Below are positions 9,002 through 16,783 of a stretch of DNA of 64,000 nt, piece by piece. Position 1 is the first letter of the stretch; every line of letters starts with the position of its first letter. The stretch spans positions 17,710 to 81,709 of the forward strand of contig NZ_CP020699.1 in assembly GCF_003611275.1 (NCBI RefSeq). The letters are read 5' to 3'. Below the pieces are notes generated by a model. The model did no database searches, was not told the DNA's origin, and saw nothing but the letters and a program-made list of their open reading frames with translations. The position numbers and the translations under genes were made by a program. The DNA is from Sulfitobacter sp. D7 (GTDB taxonomy: Bacteria; Pseudomonadota; Alphaproteobacteria; Rhodobacterales; Rhodobacteraceae).

Positions 9002-9469
9002 ATGATCAAGTTCGACAACGTCGCAAAGCAGATACTGCGCATCATCCAATTGGACGGTCGCGTGACCAATGCTGAACTGGCCGAACGGGTCGGCATTGCG
9101 CCAGCCTCCATGAGTGACCGCCTCTGCAAGTTGCAGCGTGACGGGGTCATCAAGGGGTTCGGTGCAAGGCTAAACCCGCAAAAGCTCGGTCTGAAAATCC
9201 TCGTCTTTGTGGAGGTGCGTCTCGATAAAACAACGCCGCAGGTATTCGAGAAATTTGCCCGCGCGGTACGCAATTCTCCCGAAGTAATAGAGTGCCATAT
9301 GGTCGCCGGGGGGCTCGACTATCTCATCAAATCGCGGTTTGCCGACATGGATGCCTATCGAAGTTTTTTGGGCGATGTTCTGTTGACATGGCCGGGGGTC
9401 GAAGAGACGCGCACCTACGTCGCAATGGAAGAGATCAAGAACGATGGGCCGCTACAGGTGAATGTTTGA
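9002..9469 (+). CDS. Lrp/AsnC-family transcriptional regulator
   Basis: The protein has 155 residues: an N-terminal winged helix-turn-helix (ILRIIQLDGRVTNAELAERVGIAPASMSDRLCKLQRDGVI, about residues 11-50) and a C-terminal RAM effector/oligomerisation domain (residues about 65-150, with HMVAGGLDYLIKSR). Lrp-family proteins sense amino acids and regulate their uptake or breakdown. ATG 9002 was chosen because the HTH begins at its usual distance; the frame upstream runs into proC. It lies 73 bases downstream of proC on the same strand, so the two may be co-transcribed. Its ligand cannot be told from the sequence. It could equally have served the collapsed Liv operon upstream. Confidence 0.88.
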   Translation: MIKFDNVAKQILRIIQLDGRVTNAELAERVGIAPASMSDRLCKLQRDGVIKGFGARLNPQKLGLKILVFVEVRLDKTTPQVFEKFARAVRNSPEVIECHMVAGGLDYLIKSRFADMDAYRSFLGDVLLTWPGVEETRTYVAMEEIKNDGPLQVNV

Positions 9470-9539
9470 ATGGGGTGTCGCTAGATATGGGCAAGCTACC
9501 TCGAATGCTAGACGCTCACCGATTCCCCTCACCGTCGAC

Positions 9540-9987
9540 TATGCCCCGGGGGGAGAACTGAGGCCAAGACCGAACAATATCCCGGCTATCACCCAATTCG
9601 TCACCGCGGCAGCCAGAGAGCTTGCCAGCCGCTCTAAACAGCCCTGTTGTCCCGATCAAAAGCAGCGTAACAGCGACGACCAGATAGCGCCCAACACCTT
9701 CATTGATTGGCCAAGGCCGAGCAAAAGCACGGTGCCCGGAGCCGACCCTGCCACTGCTAGGGGCATTCGGTACCAAAGGCTCAATCCAATGCTCGAAACG
9801 TCTGCGGCAATCTAAATTGCATAGACCCACGAGGAGCTGTCCCTTGAGACACCCATCGCTTCAGCCGCGCTGAAGTAAATGAGCAAGGGCCCTGCATAGG
9901 AGACCAAAGCAGCCAAGGCCCCGCCCCTATGGCGGAGCCGGACAGGTTACCTAAGCTGGCCCTCGGGTTGTGCGCCACGTCAGACAT
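9540..9987 (-). pseudogene. benE: Decayed benzoate/H+ symporter (BenE-type)
   Basis: An ATG at 9987 opens a leader, MSDVAHNPRASLGNLSGSA. After a frameshift the reverse strand reads LAALVSYAGPLLIYFSAAEAMGVS, then an in-frame TAG, then VSSIGLSLWYRMPLAVAGSAPGT. After another shift come GRYLVVAVTLLLIGTTGLF and finally VTNWVIAGILFGLGLSSP. These are consecutive pieces of the N-terminal third of a BenE-family permease, spread over three frames with at least one stop. The remaining two thirds are absent. The rest of the 9470-10024 gap holds nothing else I can support. It lies beside the benzoate-catechol cluster, where an intact Liv-type ABC transporter is present instead. Confidence 0.7.
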
Positions 9988-10024
9988 ATTGCCCCCTTTC
10001 GACCAGCCCAGTCACTCCAATGGC

Positions 10025-10882
10025 TTAGGCCACCGCAGCCTCTAAACTGGCAACCTTATCTAAGGCCTCAGCAAAGAAAGGACGGAACCCTTCCGGGTGC
10101 TCGCTCATCGGGAAATGCCCAAGTTCATCCATGACGGACAGAGTCGCGCCCGGGATCGCCTTTGCAGTTCGCGCGGCATCCTCTGGGGTGCAGGTCAGGT
10201 CATAGGCTCCGACGATTATATGTACCGGCGTGCGGTTTGTATCTATCAGGGGCAACCGCTCAATAAGACTGTCGTCCTTGGTGTAAAAACTCAGATCGCC
10301 CCGAAACACGCCGGGACCACTTTGCATGAACATCCAAAGCGTATTCGCCCGCTCCGCCGGTGGCGCATAGGGGGAGATATTGGCCGAGACTAATGCGGCG
10401 CCCATCTCTCCGCCATGGGCGTCGGGACGGTGGAACCAGTCAATGTCGTACCACGCAGGCTGGAAATCTGAGGCTTCGATGGCGATGAAACCGCTGAACT
10501 TTTCCTGATGCAAAGCCGCAAGCTGCAGCGCGATACGTCCCCCCATCGAACAGCCCGCGAGGACAGGACGGTCCAGCCCCAGCCCATCGATCAATGCCAA
10601 GATCGTTTCGATATATGCTTCAGTGGTGAGTAGATACTCCTCGGTCTCGAACCCTTCCGGCGGCAAAGATTTACCATGCCAAGGCATATCGAAGGCGATC
10701 AATCGGTTTGCAGCGGTAAGCTCTGCATCGTTGAGCAAATGACGCCATTGCCGCGTATCGGCACCGGCGGTGTGCAGGCAGAGAACTGGGCGGCCCTGCC
10801 CGGCCTCTTCGAAATAGATGCGTCGGGCGGCACCTTCGACCTCGACGGTGATGTAACGGCCAGTGATCGGTTCGATGCTCAT
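10025..10882 (-). CDS. Alpha/beta hydrolase next to the catechol genes
   Basis: This 285-residue alpha/beta-hydrolase-fold protein has an oxyanion/HxG region (LCLHTAGADTRQW), nucleophile elbow GCSMGG (serine at about residue 112), acid in VGAYDLTCTP and a histidine in DELGHFPMSEHP, so the catalytic triad looks complete. There is no signal peptide. It overlaps the SCP2-like gene upstream by four bases (ATGA), so the pair is one transcript, divergent from catA with LysR-type dyads between them. It may act on an ester, lactone or ring-cleavage product of the aromatic pathway. A second enol-lactonase is possible, but the sequence does not establish this. Confidence 0.75.
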   Translation of the reverse strand: MSIEPITGRYITVEVEGAARRIYFEEAGQGRPVLCLHTAGADTRQWRHLLNDAELTAANRLIAFDMPWHGKSLPPEGFETEEYLLTTEAYIETILALIDGLGLDRPVLAGCSMGGRIALQLAALHQEKFSGFIAIEASDFQPAWYDIDWFHRPDAHGGEMGAALVSANISPYAPPAERANTLWMFMQSGPGVFRGDLSFYTKDDSLIERLPLIDTNRTPVHIIVGAYDLTCTPEDAARTAKAIPGATLSVMDELGHFPMSEHPEGFRPFFAEALDKVASLEAAVA

Positions 10883-11259
10883 GCGGATACGCCCTCCTGC
10901 GCGCGTGCGATGCCTAGAACTTCCTTAAAGAACCGAAGATTTTTCACGAGGCAGAGAATGTCCCCGTCAATCCGCCCCCGACCGATCTTCACTAGGCCGA
11001 AGATGTCATGAAACCCAGGTTCGGGGCGCGGCTGCCAAAACTTGCTCAATGCCTCGGCGTCTGTGCGAAGTGCGAAACGCCAAGGTGTTTTCCGGCTCGG
11101 GCCCTGCTCGATCTGGGTGATATGCCCCTTTTCAAAGGACAGATAATATTCGTCGCCATCGACTTCGATAAGGACCGTCTCAGAAAAGAGGCGCCCGAGC
11201 CGCAAAAGATGCGGCGACTTCGCGAGTGTGGCCTGAATACGCTTAAAATTCTCGATCAC
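10879..11259 (-). CDS. Small SCP2-like protein paired with the hydrolase
   Basis: The 126-residue product has no signal or membrane segment. Its pattern of VLIEVDGDEYYLSFEKG, then HITQIEQGP and a C-terminal GRIDGDILCLVKNLRFFKEV suggests the sterol-carrier-protein 2 fold, a small hydrophobic-pocket domain that binds lipid-like or CoA-linked ligands. I recognise the fold style but not a named family. It is the first gene of a two-gene operon with the alpha/beta hydrolase (four-base overlap). The shared promoter region with catA (11260-11506) suggests co-regulation with catechol breakdown. A substrate-presenting or ligand-binding role is inference. Confidence 0.55.
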   Translation of the reverse strand: MIENFKRIQATLAKSPHLLRLGRLFSETVLIEVDGDEYYLSFEKGHITQIEQGPSRKTPWRFALRTDAEALSKFWQPRPEPGFHDIFGLVKIGRGRIDGDILCLVKNLRFFKEVLGIARAQEGVSA

Positions 11260-11331
11260 CTGAGCCTCCCATACATTCGCAGGATATCAGGTTGGTGCCA
11301 CGATCCCCCCTCCGCGCGCCATGCCACCGGG

Positions 11332-11406
11332 GGTATGGGGTGATACTCTGAAACAGGCACCCAGGCTCAGCGTCCCTCCCCTCGCGGTGCGGTATCACTC
11401 AATACC
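11332..11406. promoter_or_regulatory. Two LysR-type dyads between the hydrolase operon and catA
   Basis: GGTAT-N6-ATACT at 11332-11347 and GGTAT-N6-ATACC at 11391-11406 share arms and spacing and lie 59 bases apart, about 100 to 175 bases upstream of catA. They resemble the ATAC/GTAT palindromes bound by CatM/BenM/CatR regulators (T-N11-A class). The LysR gene downstream of catA is the natural candidate regulator. Confidence 0.6.
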
Positions 11407-11506
11407 AAGACAGGCATTGGGCAAAACACCTTGATAACTGATGCTCGGTCCCACGGGGGCGCAGTGCAAACGCGGCTCGCTTCCAGACTGCCAGGAGGAG
11501 GAAACC

Positions 11507-12382
11507 ATGGGCATCGTTAACCAAGACAATATCACCGCCGTCGTGACAGAGAGCCTCGGTAAACACGGGGATATCACCAGTCGCGAGCGCGAGATCGCGA
11601 CATCAATGATCAAGCATCTGCATGGCTTCATCAAAGATGTAAAACTCCAACACCATGAGTTCCTCGCCGCCTGCGACTACTTCGCACGCGCCGGCAAGCT
11701 GTGCGATGACAACCGGCAAGAGTTCATTCTGTTGGGTGATATCCTGGGTCTCGAAGTCCTTGTCGACATGATGACGAACCCGGTCGAAGGCAAAGAGAGT
11801 GAATCCACCGTGCTGGGGCCGTTTTATCGGGAAAATCCGCCAGTGCTGCCCAAGGGCGCCTCGATCATTCAAAAACATTTCGAAAATGAAGAGACTGTCT
11901 TTTTCGAAGGTCACATCACAGACGAGAATGGCAATGGCATTGCCGGCGTGACGCTCGACGTGTGGGAAGACGCCCCCAATGGTATCTATGAAAACCTCGA
12001 TCCTGATCAACCGGAATACAACCTGCGGGGCCGCTTCGAGACGGATGAAAACGGCCATTACGCATTCATCGCCGTACGTCCGGTCCCCTACCCCATTCCC
12101 GATGATGAAACCGCTGGCGAGTTGCTGCGCTTCATGGGGCATCACCCGAACCGCCCTGGTCATATGCATTTCATGATTTCCAAGGATGGCTATCGTCCCC
12201 TGATCAGCCAGATCTATGATGCAGACAGCGCGTGGCTAGACGATGATAGTGTTTTCGCCGTGAAGGAAAGCCTGATCGGCAAGTTCAACCGGGCCAGCCA
12301 AGACCTCGGTACGGACCTGCATTTCGAGTTCGATTTCGTCCTCAAAGAAGGCGCGATTTCTCAGGCTGTGGCCGCCGAGTAA
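11507..12382 (+). CDS. catA: Intradiol catechol/hydroxyquinol 1,2-dioxygenase
   Basis: This Fe(III) enzyme opens catechol-type rings between the two hydroxyls to give a cis,cis-muconate. From ATG 11507 (behind AGGAGGA) the protein has 291 residues. An N-terminal helical dimerisation domain (about 1-100) precedes the catalytic beta-sandwich. The iron ligands are visible: tyrosine in PNGIYENL, tyrosine in RPVPYPIP, and two histidines in RPGHMHFM. ESTVLGPFYRE is the family marker before the catalytic domain. The C-terminal block AWLDDDSVFAVKESLI looks closer to hydroxyquinol 1,2-dioxygenases than to classical CatA, so the preferred substrate is uncertain. With benABCD and catB nearby, catechol is the likeliest natural substrate. 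A textbook terminator follows. Confidence 0.85.
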   Translation: MGIVNQDNITAVVTESLGKHGDITSREREIATSMIKHLHGFIKDVKLQHHEFLAACDYFARAGKLCDDNRQEFILLGDILGLEVLVDMMTNPVEGKESESTVLGPFYRENPPVLPKGASIIQKHFENEETVFFEGHITDENGNGIAGVTLDVWEDAPNGIYENLDPDQPEYNLRGRFETDENGHYAFIAVRPVPYPIPDDETAGELLRFMGHHPNRPGHMHFMISKDGYRPLISQIYDADSAWLDDDSVFAVKESLIGKFNRASQDLGTDLHFEFDFVLKEGAISQAVAAE

Positions 12383-12405
12383 TTTCTCACACCTCCCTGT
12401 GAGCT

Positions 12406-12433
12406 GGCCCCCGTCCTGCGGGGGCCTTTTTTT
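12406..12433 (+). terminator. Rho-independent terminator after catA
   Basis: GGCCCCC and GGGGGCC form a 7-bp GC stem around GTCCTGC and are followed by seven T residues, 23 bases after the catA stop. Confidence 0.92.
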
Positions 12434-12478
12434 GTGAGTGGGGATCACATAACATCAGACTTCGGGGGGAGCATCACA

Positions 12479-13378
12479 ATGAACTTTAAGCAGCTCAGCT
12501 ATTTTATCGCCGTGGCGGAAGAGCTTCATTTTGGCCGAGCCGCAGAGCGTCTGGACATGGCACAGCCGCCTCTGAGCCGCCAGATCAAGCAATTGGAAGA
12601 AGACCTCGGCGCGGTGCTGTTCAACCGGGGTCGAAGCTCTATCAGCCTGACACAGGCGGGTGAACGGCTGCTTCATCGCGGGAAGTCGATCATCGCTCAG
12701 TTGGATGATACCCGTTTGGAGTTGCGCCGCCTCGGCCAAGGGGCGGAAGGCAGATTACGGATTGGTTTCGTCGGGTCGGCGACCTATGGAATTCTGCCCA
12801 ACATCATTCGGTCCTATCGTGCCAACTACCCCGACGTTAACCTAAGCCTTATTCCGATGAACAATGCGGACCTTCATCGTGCTTTGGTGTCGCGCGAGTT
12901 GGACGCGGTGTTTGCCCGCCCCACCCTGAAGGACCCTGAGTTTCTCTCGAAGCATCTTGCCGAAGAAAAACTGATCCTCGCGCTTCCTGATATCGTTGAT
13001 ACCGGCGGACGCACGGTCGCACGGCTGGAAAGGTTAATGACCCACAACCTCATTTTGTACCCGGAGCGTCCACGCCCTAGCTATGCCGATATGGTTCTCA
13101 ACGCGGTCAAGGACGCAGGGTTTGAAGCGCCCTTGAGGATATGGTGCATGGACCTGCAAACTGCCCTAAGCCTCGTGGCGGTGGGCGAAGGGGTCTGCAT
13201 CGTGCCGGAGTCAGTCGCGAGCGCGCCGCGCAAAGGGATGAAATTTCTCAAGATCGAACCCGAAATTGCGCGCACCGAGTTATCGGTGAGCTATCGCCTT
13301 GATGATCAGGGGGTCCACGTCAGAAACTTCGTGAACGTCGCCCAGAAAGTCTCCCGAAGTAGCCCGCTAAAGCGGTAG
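12479..13378 (+). CDS. LysR-family regulator, CatR/BenM-like
   Basis: The 299-residue LysR-type regulator has an N-terminal winged HTH (residues 1-60: LSYFIAVAEELHFGRAAERL, PPLSRQIKQLEEDLG, LTQAGERLL). An effector domain follows, with RLRIGFVGSATYGILP, typical of the muconate/benzoate-responsive CatR/CatM/BenM/TfdR subgroup. ATG 12479 is preceded by GGGGGAGC and puts the HTH at residue 1. It sits just after the catA terminator, so it has its own promoter. It ends 42 bases from the convergent livF. The dyads upstream of catA and catB are its probable targets, with cis,cis-muconate or benzoate as the likely inducer by family analogy. Confidence 0.88.
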   Translation: MNFKQLSYFIAVAEELHFGRAAERLDMAQPPLSRQIKQLEEDLGAVLFNRGRSSISLTQAGERLLHRGKSIIAQLDDTRLELRRLGQGAEGRLRIGFVGSATYGILPNIIRSYRANYPDVNLSLIPMNNADLHRALVSRELDAVFARPTLKDPEFLSKHLAEEKLILALPDIVDTGGRTVARLERLMTHNLILYPERPRPSYADMVLNAVKDAGFEAPLRIWCMDLQTALSLVAVGEGVCIVPESVASAPRKGMKFLKIEPEIARTELSVSYRLDDQGVHVRNFVNVAQKVSRSSPLKR

Positions 13379-13420
13379 ACTGAAGACTGCCCCTCCGTAA
13401 GCCTCGGCCTGCCGCGTGCA

Positions 13421-14119
13421 TTACACACCAAGCCAAGTATGCTGGATCTCTTCGTTTGCCCTGATCTCCGCTGCGGTCCCAGACCAGACCACCTGCCCCT
13501 TGCCGACGACCACGACATCATCCGCGAGTGAGGTCGCAAAGCCGAAGTTCTGCTCGACGATGACCATCGAAAGGCCGTCGTCCCGCAACTGCTGCAGCTT
13601 GTCATGCAGCAGCTTGACGATGATGGGCGCCAAGCCCTCCGTCGGCTCATCAAGTATCAAAAGTTTCGGATTCATCAGCAGACCGCGGGCGATGGCCAGC
13701 ATCTGTTGCTCGCCCCCCGACAACTGGGCGCCGCCGTTGTCCATGCGTTCTGCAAGCCGGGGAAAGACGTCCAGAACACGTTCCAATGTCCATTTGGCTT
13801 GCGGCCCGCCGAACCGTTTGGCAGCAAGCTCAAGGTTCTCCCGTACGGTCAGGGACGGAAAGATATCGCGCGTTTCGGGAACATAGGCGATCCCGGCCTT
13901 GGCAATATCAAAGGGCTGCGCGGCGATCGGCGCGCCGTCGAAAGCGATGTCTCCGGACTTCAACGGCAGCAACCCCATGATCGTTTTGAGGGTCGTGGAT
14001 TTCCCCGCCCCATTGCGTCCCAGCACGGCCAGTACCCTGCCCTTTTGCGCTTTCAGCGAAAGACCATAGAGAACTTGGGTCTCACCATAGCCGGATTCGA
14101 TGGCATTGAGTTCAAGCAT
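13421..14119 (-). CDS. livF: Liv-type ABC transporter ATPase 2
   Basis: This 232-residue ABC ATPase of the branched-chain/aromatic acid uptake family has Walker A GRNGAGKST, Q-loop region, signature LSGGEQQMLAIARGL, Walker B LLILDEPTEGLAP and switch histidine replaced by VIVEQN, as is normal for LivF. It sits on the inner face of the membrane as a heterodimer with LivG. It overlaps livG by eight bases and is the last gene of the catB-ben-liv operon. The context with benABCD argues for benzoate or another aromatic acid as substrate, as in other Liv-like aromatic importers such as CouPSTU, rather than branched-chain amino acids. Confidence 0.9.
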   Translation of the reverse strand: MLELNAIESGYGETQVLYGLSLKAQKGRVLAVLGRNGAGKSTTLKTIMGLLPLKSGDIAFDGAPIAAQPFDIAKAGIAYVPETRDIFPSLTVRENLELAAKRFGGPQAKWTLERVLDVFPRLAERMDNGGAQLSGGEQQMLAIARGLLMNPKLLILDEPTEGLAPIIVKLLHDKLQQLRDDGLSMVIVEQNFGFATSLADDVVVVGKGQVVWSGTAAEIRANEEIQHTWLGV

Positions 14120-14855
14120 CTTCCCAACTCCCCAGATAGATTTCTTTCAACATAGGCGATCCCCGCGCCGCCTCTGGTAATCCGTCAAAGACAACTTCGC
14201 CGTAGTTCAGCACGGTGATCGTATCAGCGACGTCAAACGCCAGATCCATGTCATGCTCGATGATCAGCATGGTCAGATCACGAGGCAGATTGTTCAGCAG
14301 GTCGTGAAATCCCTTGGCCATCTCTGGCCCGACGCCACTGGTAGGTTCATCCATTAGCAGCACAAGTGGCCGCGTGGCGAGCGCCACGCCGACCTCCAAC
14401 TGCCTTCGCACCCCATAGCTGATTTCCGAGACTTTTGCGTCGAGATAGGGCAGCAGCATTACCTGCTCGGCAACTTCTGCAACGATCTCGCGGACCTCGC
14501 GTTTAGATAGGCTGTCTGACCACAGGCGGGTCGCGTGGCCTGTATGAACCGCTGCGGCTAACCCGAGATTTTCTTTCACGGTCAGCCCATCGAAGAGCGT
14601 ATTCTTTTGGTAGCTGCGTGACAGACCGCGACGGACCCGCTTGGCAACCGGCAGGGTCGTTACATCCTCGCCCGCCAGATGAATGCTTCCGCTGCTCGGG
14701 GTCAGTTCACCGACCAGTTGATTGAATAGGGTCGTTTTGCCCGCGCCGTTGGGCCCAAGGATGACCCGCCGTTCGCCGCGCTCCAGCTTTAGGGAAACAT
14801 CTCGGGTCACATGGACCGCGCCGAAACTCTTGTCCAGATTACGTGTTTCAAGCAT
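14112..14855 (-). CDS. livG: Liv-type ABC transporter ATPase 1
   Basis: The product has 247 residues, with Walker A GPNGAGKTT, signature region ISYGVRRQLEVGVAL, Walker B LLMDEPTSGVGP and the IIEHDMDLAFDVADTI switch region characteristic of LivG. The signature reads SYGVRRQ in place of LSGGEQ, a common LivG variant. It powers uptake with LivF. It overlaps livM by eight bases at its start and livF by eight at its end, so the three are translationally coupled. Confidence 0.9.
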   Translation of the reverse strand: MLETRNLDKSFGAVHVTRDVSLKLERGERRVILGPNGAGKTTLFNQLVGELTPSSGSIHLAGEDVTTLPVAKRVRRGLSRSYQKNTLFDGLTVKENLGLAAAVHTGHATRLWSDSLSKREVREIVAEVAEQVMLLPYLDAKVSEISYGVRRQLEVGVALATRPLVLLMDEPTSGVGPEMAKGFHDLLNNLPRDLTMLIIEHDMDLAFDVADTITVLNYGEVVFDGLPEAARGSPMLKEIYLGSWEDA

Positions 14856-15852
14856 CGCTCACAGCCTCCCGTGCCGCGTGGCTGGCGGTCTGGTTGGTGC
14901 CTCGGCCCTTTTGCCAGACGATCCAACGGCCCTCAATAAAGCCATAAATTCCGTTTGCCCGGCTCATCACCACGGCGATCAGGACAACGCCCACCACAAG
15001 GTGCCAATAGGTCGTCACAGCGCTCAGCTCATGTTTGAGCAGGACGAAGGCGACGGCGCCAACAAGCGGGCCTACCAGGGTGCCCAATCCGCCAAGGATG
15101 ACCACCACAAGCGCCTCGCCCGAAACGGTCCAGCCCAGCAGGCCGGGAGAGATATACATGATATGCTGAGCCGTCAGCGCCCCAGCAAGGCCCGCGATCA
15201 TGCCGGAAAGTCCAAAGACATCCGCCTTTACCCGCCAGACCGTCAGCCCAAGCGCCCGCATCCGTTGCTCGTTGTGCATGACGCCCGTCAGCGAACGGCC
15301 AAGGCCCGACCGCAGGATCAAGACCGACATCAGGTAGACCCCTGCGAGCAATGCAAGACAGAACAAAGCAAAGCTGCGGCTGTCATCAAGGTCCACGCCG
15401 ATCAGGCTGAGGTCGAGGCGTGAGATGCCCCCCAGCCCGTCATCGCCTCCGAAGAGTGGTGCTTCGAAGATATAGGAGTAAGCCATCTGCCCGAAAGCCA
15501 GCGTGGCCATGATGAAGTAAATCCCATGGCTGCGCGAACAGACCGCACCAATCACCCAAGCCGCCACGCCGGTAATGGCAATCGCGGCACCCATTGCCAT
15601 CAAGGGCGTGGCGCCGAACTGGGTGGAGAAAAGCGCGAAGGCATAGGCCCCCACTCCCATCAGCGCGCCGTGGCAGAGTGAGACCATTCCGCCAAAGCCC
15701 GCGACAATATCGAGCGCCAGAACCAGCATGGCGAGGATCAGGATCTCGGTCAGGATCTCAAGACCAAAATACTCTGCCGCAAAGGCCTGAAAGAGTGCGC
15801 CGCCCGAGAGCATGAGCAAGACGAGGTAGCGAAGCGTATTGTGGCTGAACAT
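14848..15852 (-). CDS. livM: Liv-type ABC transporter permease 2
   Basis: The 334-residue protein is hydrophobic, with about eight to ten predicted membrane segments. It has the LivM-type motif GFGGMVSLCHGALMGVGAYA near residue 50-70 and a cytoplasmic EAA-like loop (AFALFCLALLAGVYLM followed by RSLTGVMHNEQRMRALG). It forms the channel with LivH. It begins four bases after the livH stop and ends inside livG. The substrate is probably an aromatic carboxylate, judging from the upstream ben genes. Confidence 0.88.
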   Translation of the reverse strand: MFSHNTLRYLVLLMLSGGALFQAFAAEYFGLEILTEILILAMLVLALDIVAGFGGMVSLCHGALMGVGAYAFALFSTQFGATPLMAMGAAIAITGVAAWVIGAVCSRSHGIYFIMATLAFGQMAYSYIFEAPLFGGDDGLGGISRLDLSLIGVDLDDSRSFALFCLALLAGVYLMSVLILRSGLGRSLTGVMHNEQRMRALGLTVWRVKADVFGLSGMIAGLAGALTAQHIMYISPGLLGWTVSGEALVVVILGGLGTLVGPLVGAVAFVLLKHELSAVTTYWHLVVGVVLIAVVMSRANGIYGFIEGRWIVWQKGRGTNQTASHAAREAVSDA

Positions 15853-15856
15853 CAGC

Positions 15857-16726
15857 TTATCCTTTCGCTGGGAAAAGGCCCACTGGCTTGATCACGAGGA
15901 CCGCAGCCAAGAGCGCGTAGATGAGAACGGAGGCCAACTGCGGAGCAAGCACAGCGCCAAATGTCTGGACACAGCCATAGATCAGCGATCCGGCAATGGC
16001 GCCTTTGAGCGATCCAAGCCCACCGATCACAATTACGATCAGCGTGGGGATCAGGATTTGCAGACCCATATCAGGTGTCACGCTCAGCAAGGGGGCGGCC
16101 ACCGCACCGGCCAGACCTGCAAGCGCACAGCCAACGCAGAAAACGATGAAGAACAGCCGCTCGACGTTGATCCCGAGACAGGCGGCCATCACATCATTGT
16201 CGACGCCCGCTCGGATCATTGCACCGATTTGCGTGCGCCGAAGGACAAACTCCAAAGTAGCGAGCACGGCCATACCAAGGGCGATGATGAACAAGCGATA
16301 CGTCGGGTATTCTACTCCAAGAAACGCCGTGCGCCCTTGAAAGACATCCGGCACCGCGATGCCAAGCGCCAGATCGCCCCAAAAAATGCGGGTGAGATCG
16401 AGCAGCGCAAAGATCAATCCGAAGGTGACCAGAACCTGCGCCATCGGACCGGATTTCCGCATGCGCTTGATCAGGCCGGAATAGAGCAACATGCCAACAC
16501 CGGCGACAGCGACCGGTGCCAGAAAGAAACCCAGCCAATAACCGCCAACCGCCGCGAAGGAGGCCGCGAAATAGGCGCCAAGCGCGTAGAGCGACCCATG
16601 CGCGAGGTTCACGAAATGCATCAACCCAAAGATCACGGTCAGGCCGATAGAAAGAAGAAACAATAGCATGGAAAGCTGCAGCGCGTTCAGCGCCTGAAGT
16701 ATCCAGAAGCCAAGGTCATGTGACAT
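15857..16726 (-). CDS. livH: Liv-type ABC transporter permease 1
   Basis: The 289-residue permease has the LivH pattern: an N-terminal hydrophobic helix, FGLMHFVNLAHGSLYALGAYFA at about residues 35-55, and a later GGLGSLKGAIAGSLIYGCVQTF that matches the family's conserved GGLG.hG loop. It pairs with LivM in the inner membrane. It is separated from the binding-protein gene by 57 bases containing a strong hairpin, the usual way such operons make more binding protein than permease. Confidence 0.88.
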   Translation of the reverse strand: MSHDLGFWILQALNALQLSMLLFLLSIGLTVIFGLMHFVNLAHGSLYALGAYFAASFAAVGGYWLGFFLAPVAVAGVGMLLYSGLIKRMRKSGPMAQVLVTFGLIFALLDLTRIFWGDLALGIAVPDVFQGRTAFLGVEYPTYRLFIIALGMAVLATLEFVLRRTQIGAMIRAGVDNDVMAACLGINVERLFFIVFCVGCALAGLAGAVAAPLLSVTPDMGLQILIPTLIVIVIGGLGSLKGAIAGSLIYGCVQTFGAVLAPQLASVLIYALLAAVLVIKPVGLFPAKG

Positions 16727-16750
16727 GGAAGGCCCTCCTTGTTGGAAAGA

Positions 16751-16774
16751 CCCGGCCGCAACGGCGCGGCCGGG
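16751..16774 (-). promoter_or_regulatory. Intercistronic hairpin between livK and livH
   Basis: CCCGGCCGC and GCGGCCGGG form a perfect 9-bp stem around a six-base loop just after the binding-protein stop codon. It probably protects the upstream mRNA or partly terminates transcription. Confidence 0.55.
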
Positions 16775-16783
16775 CGACTGGCG

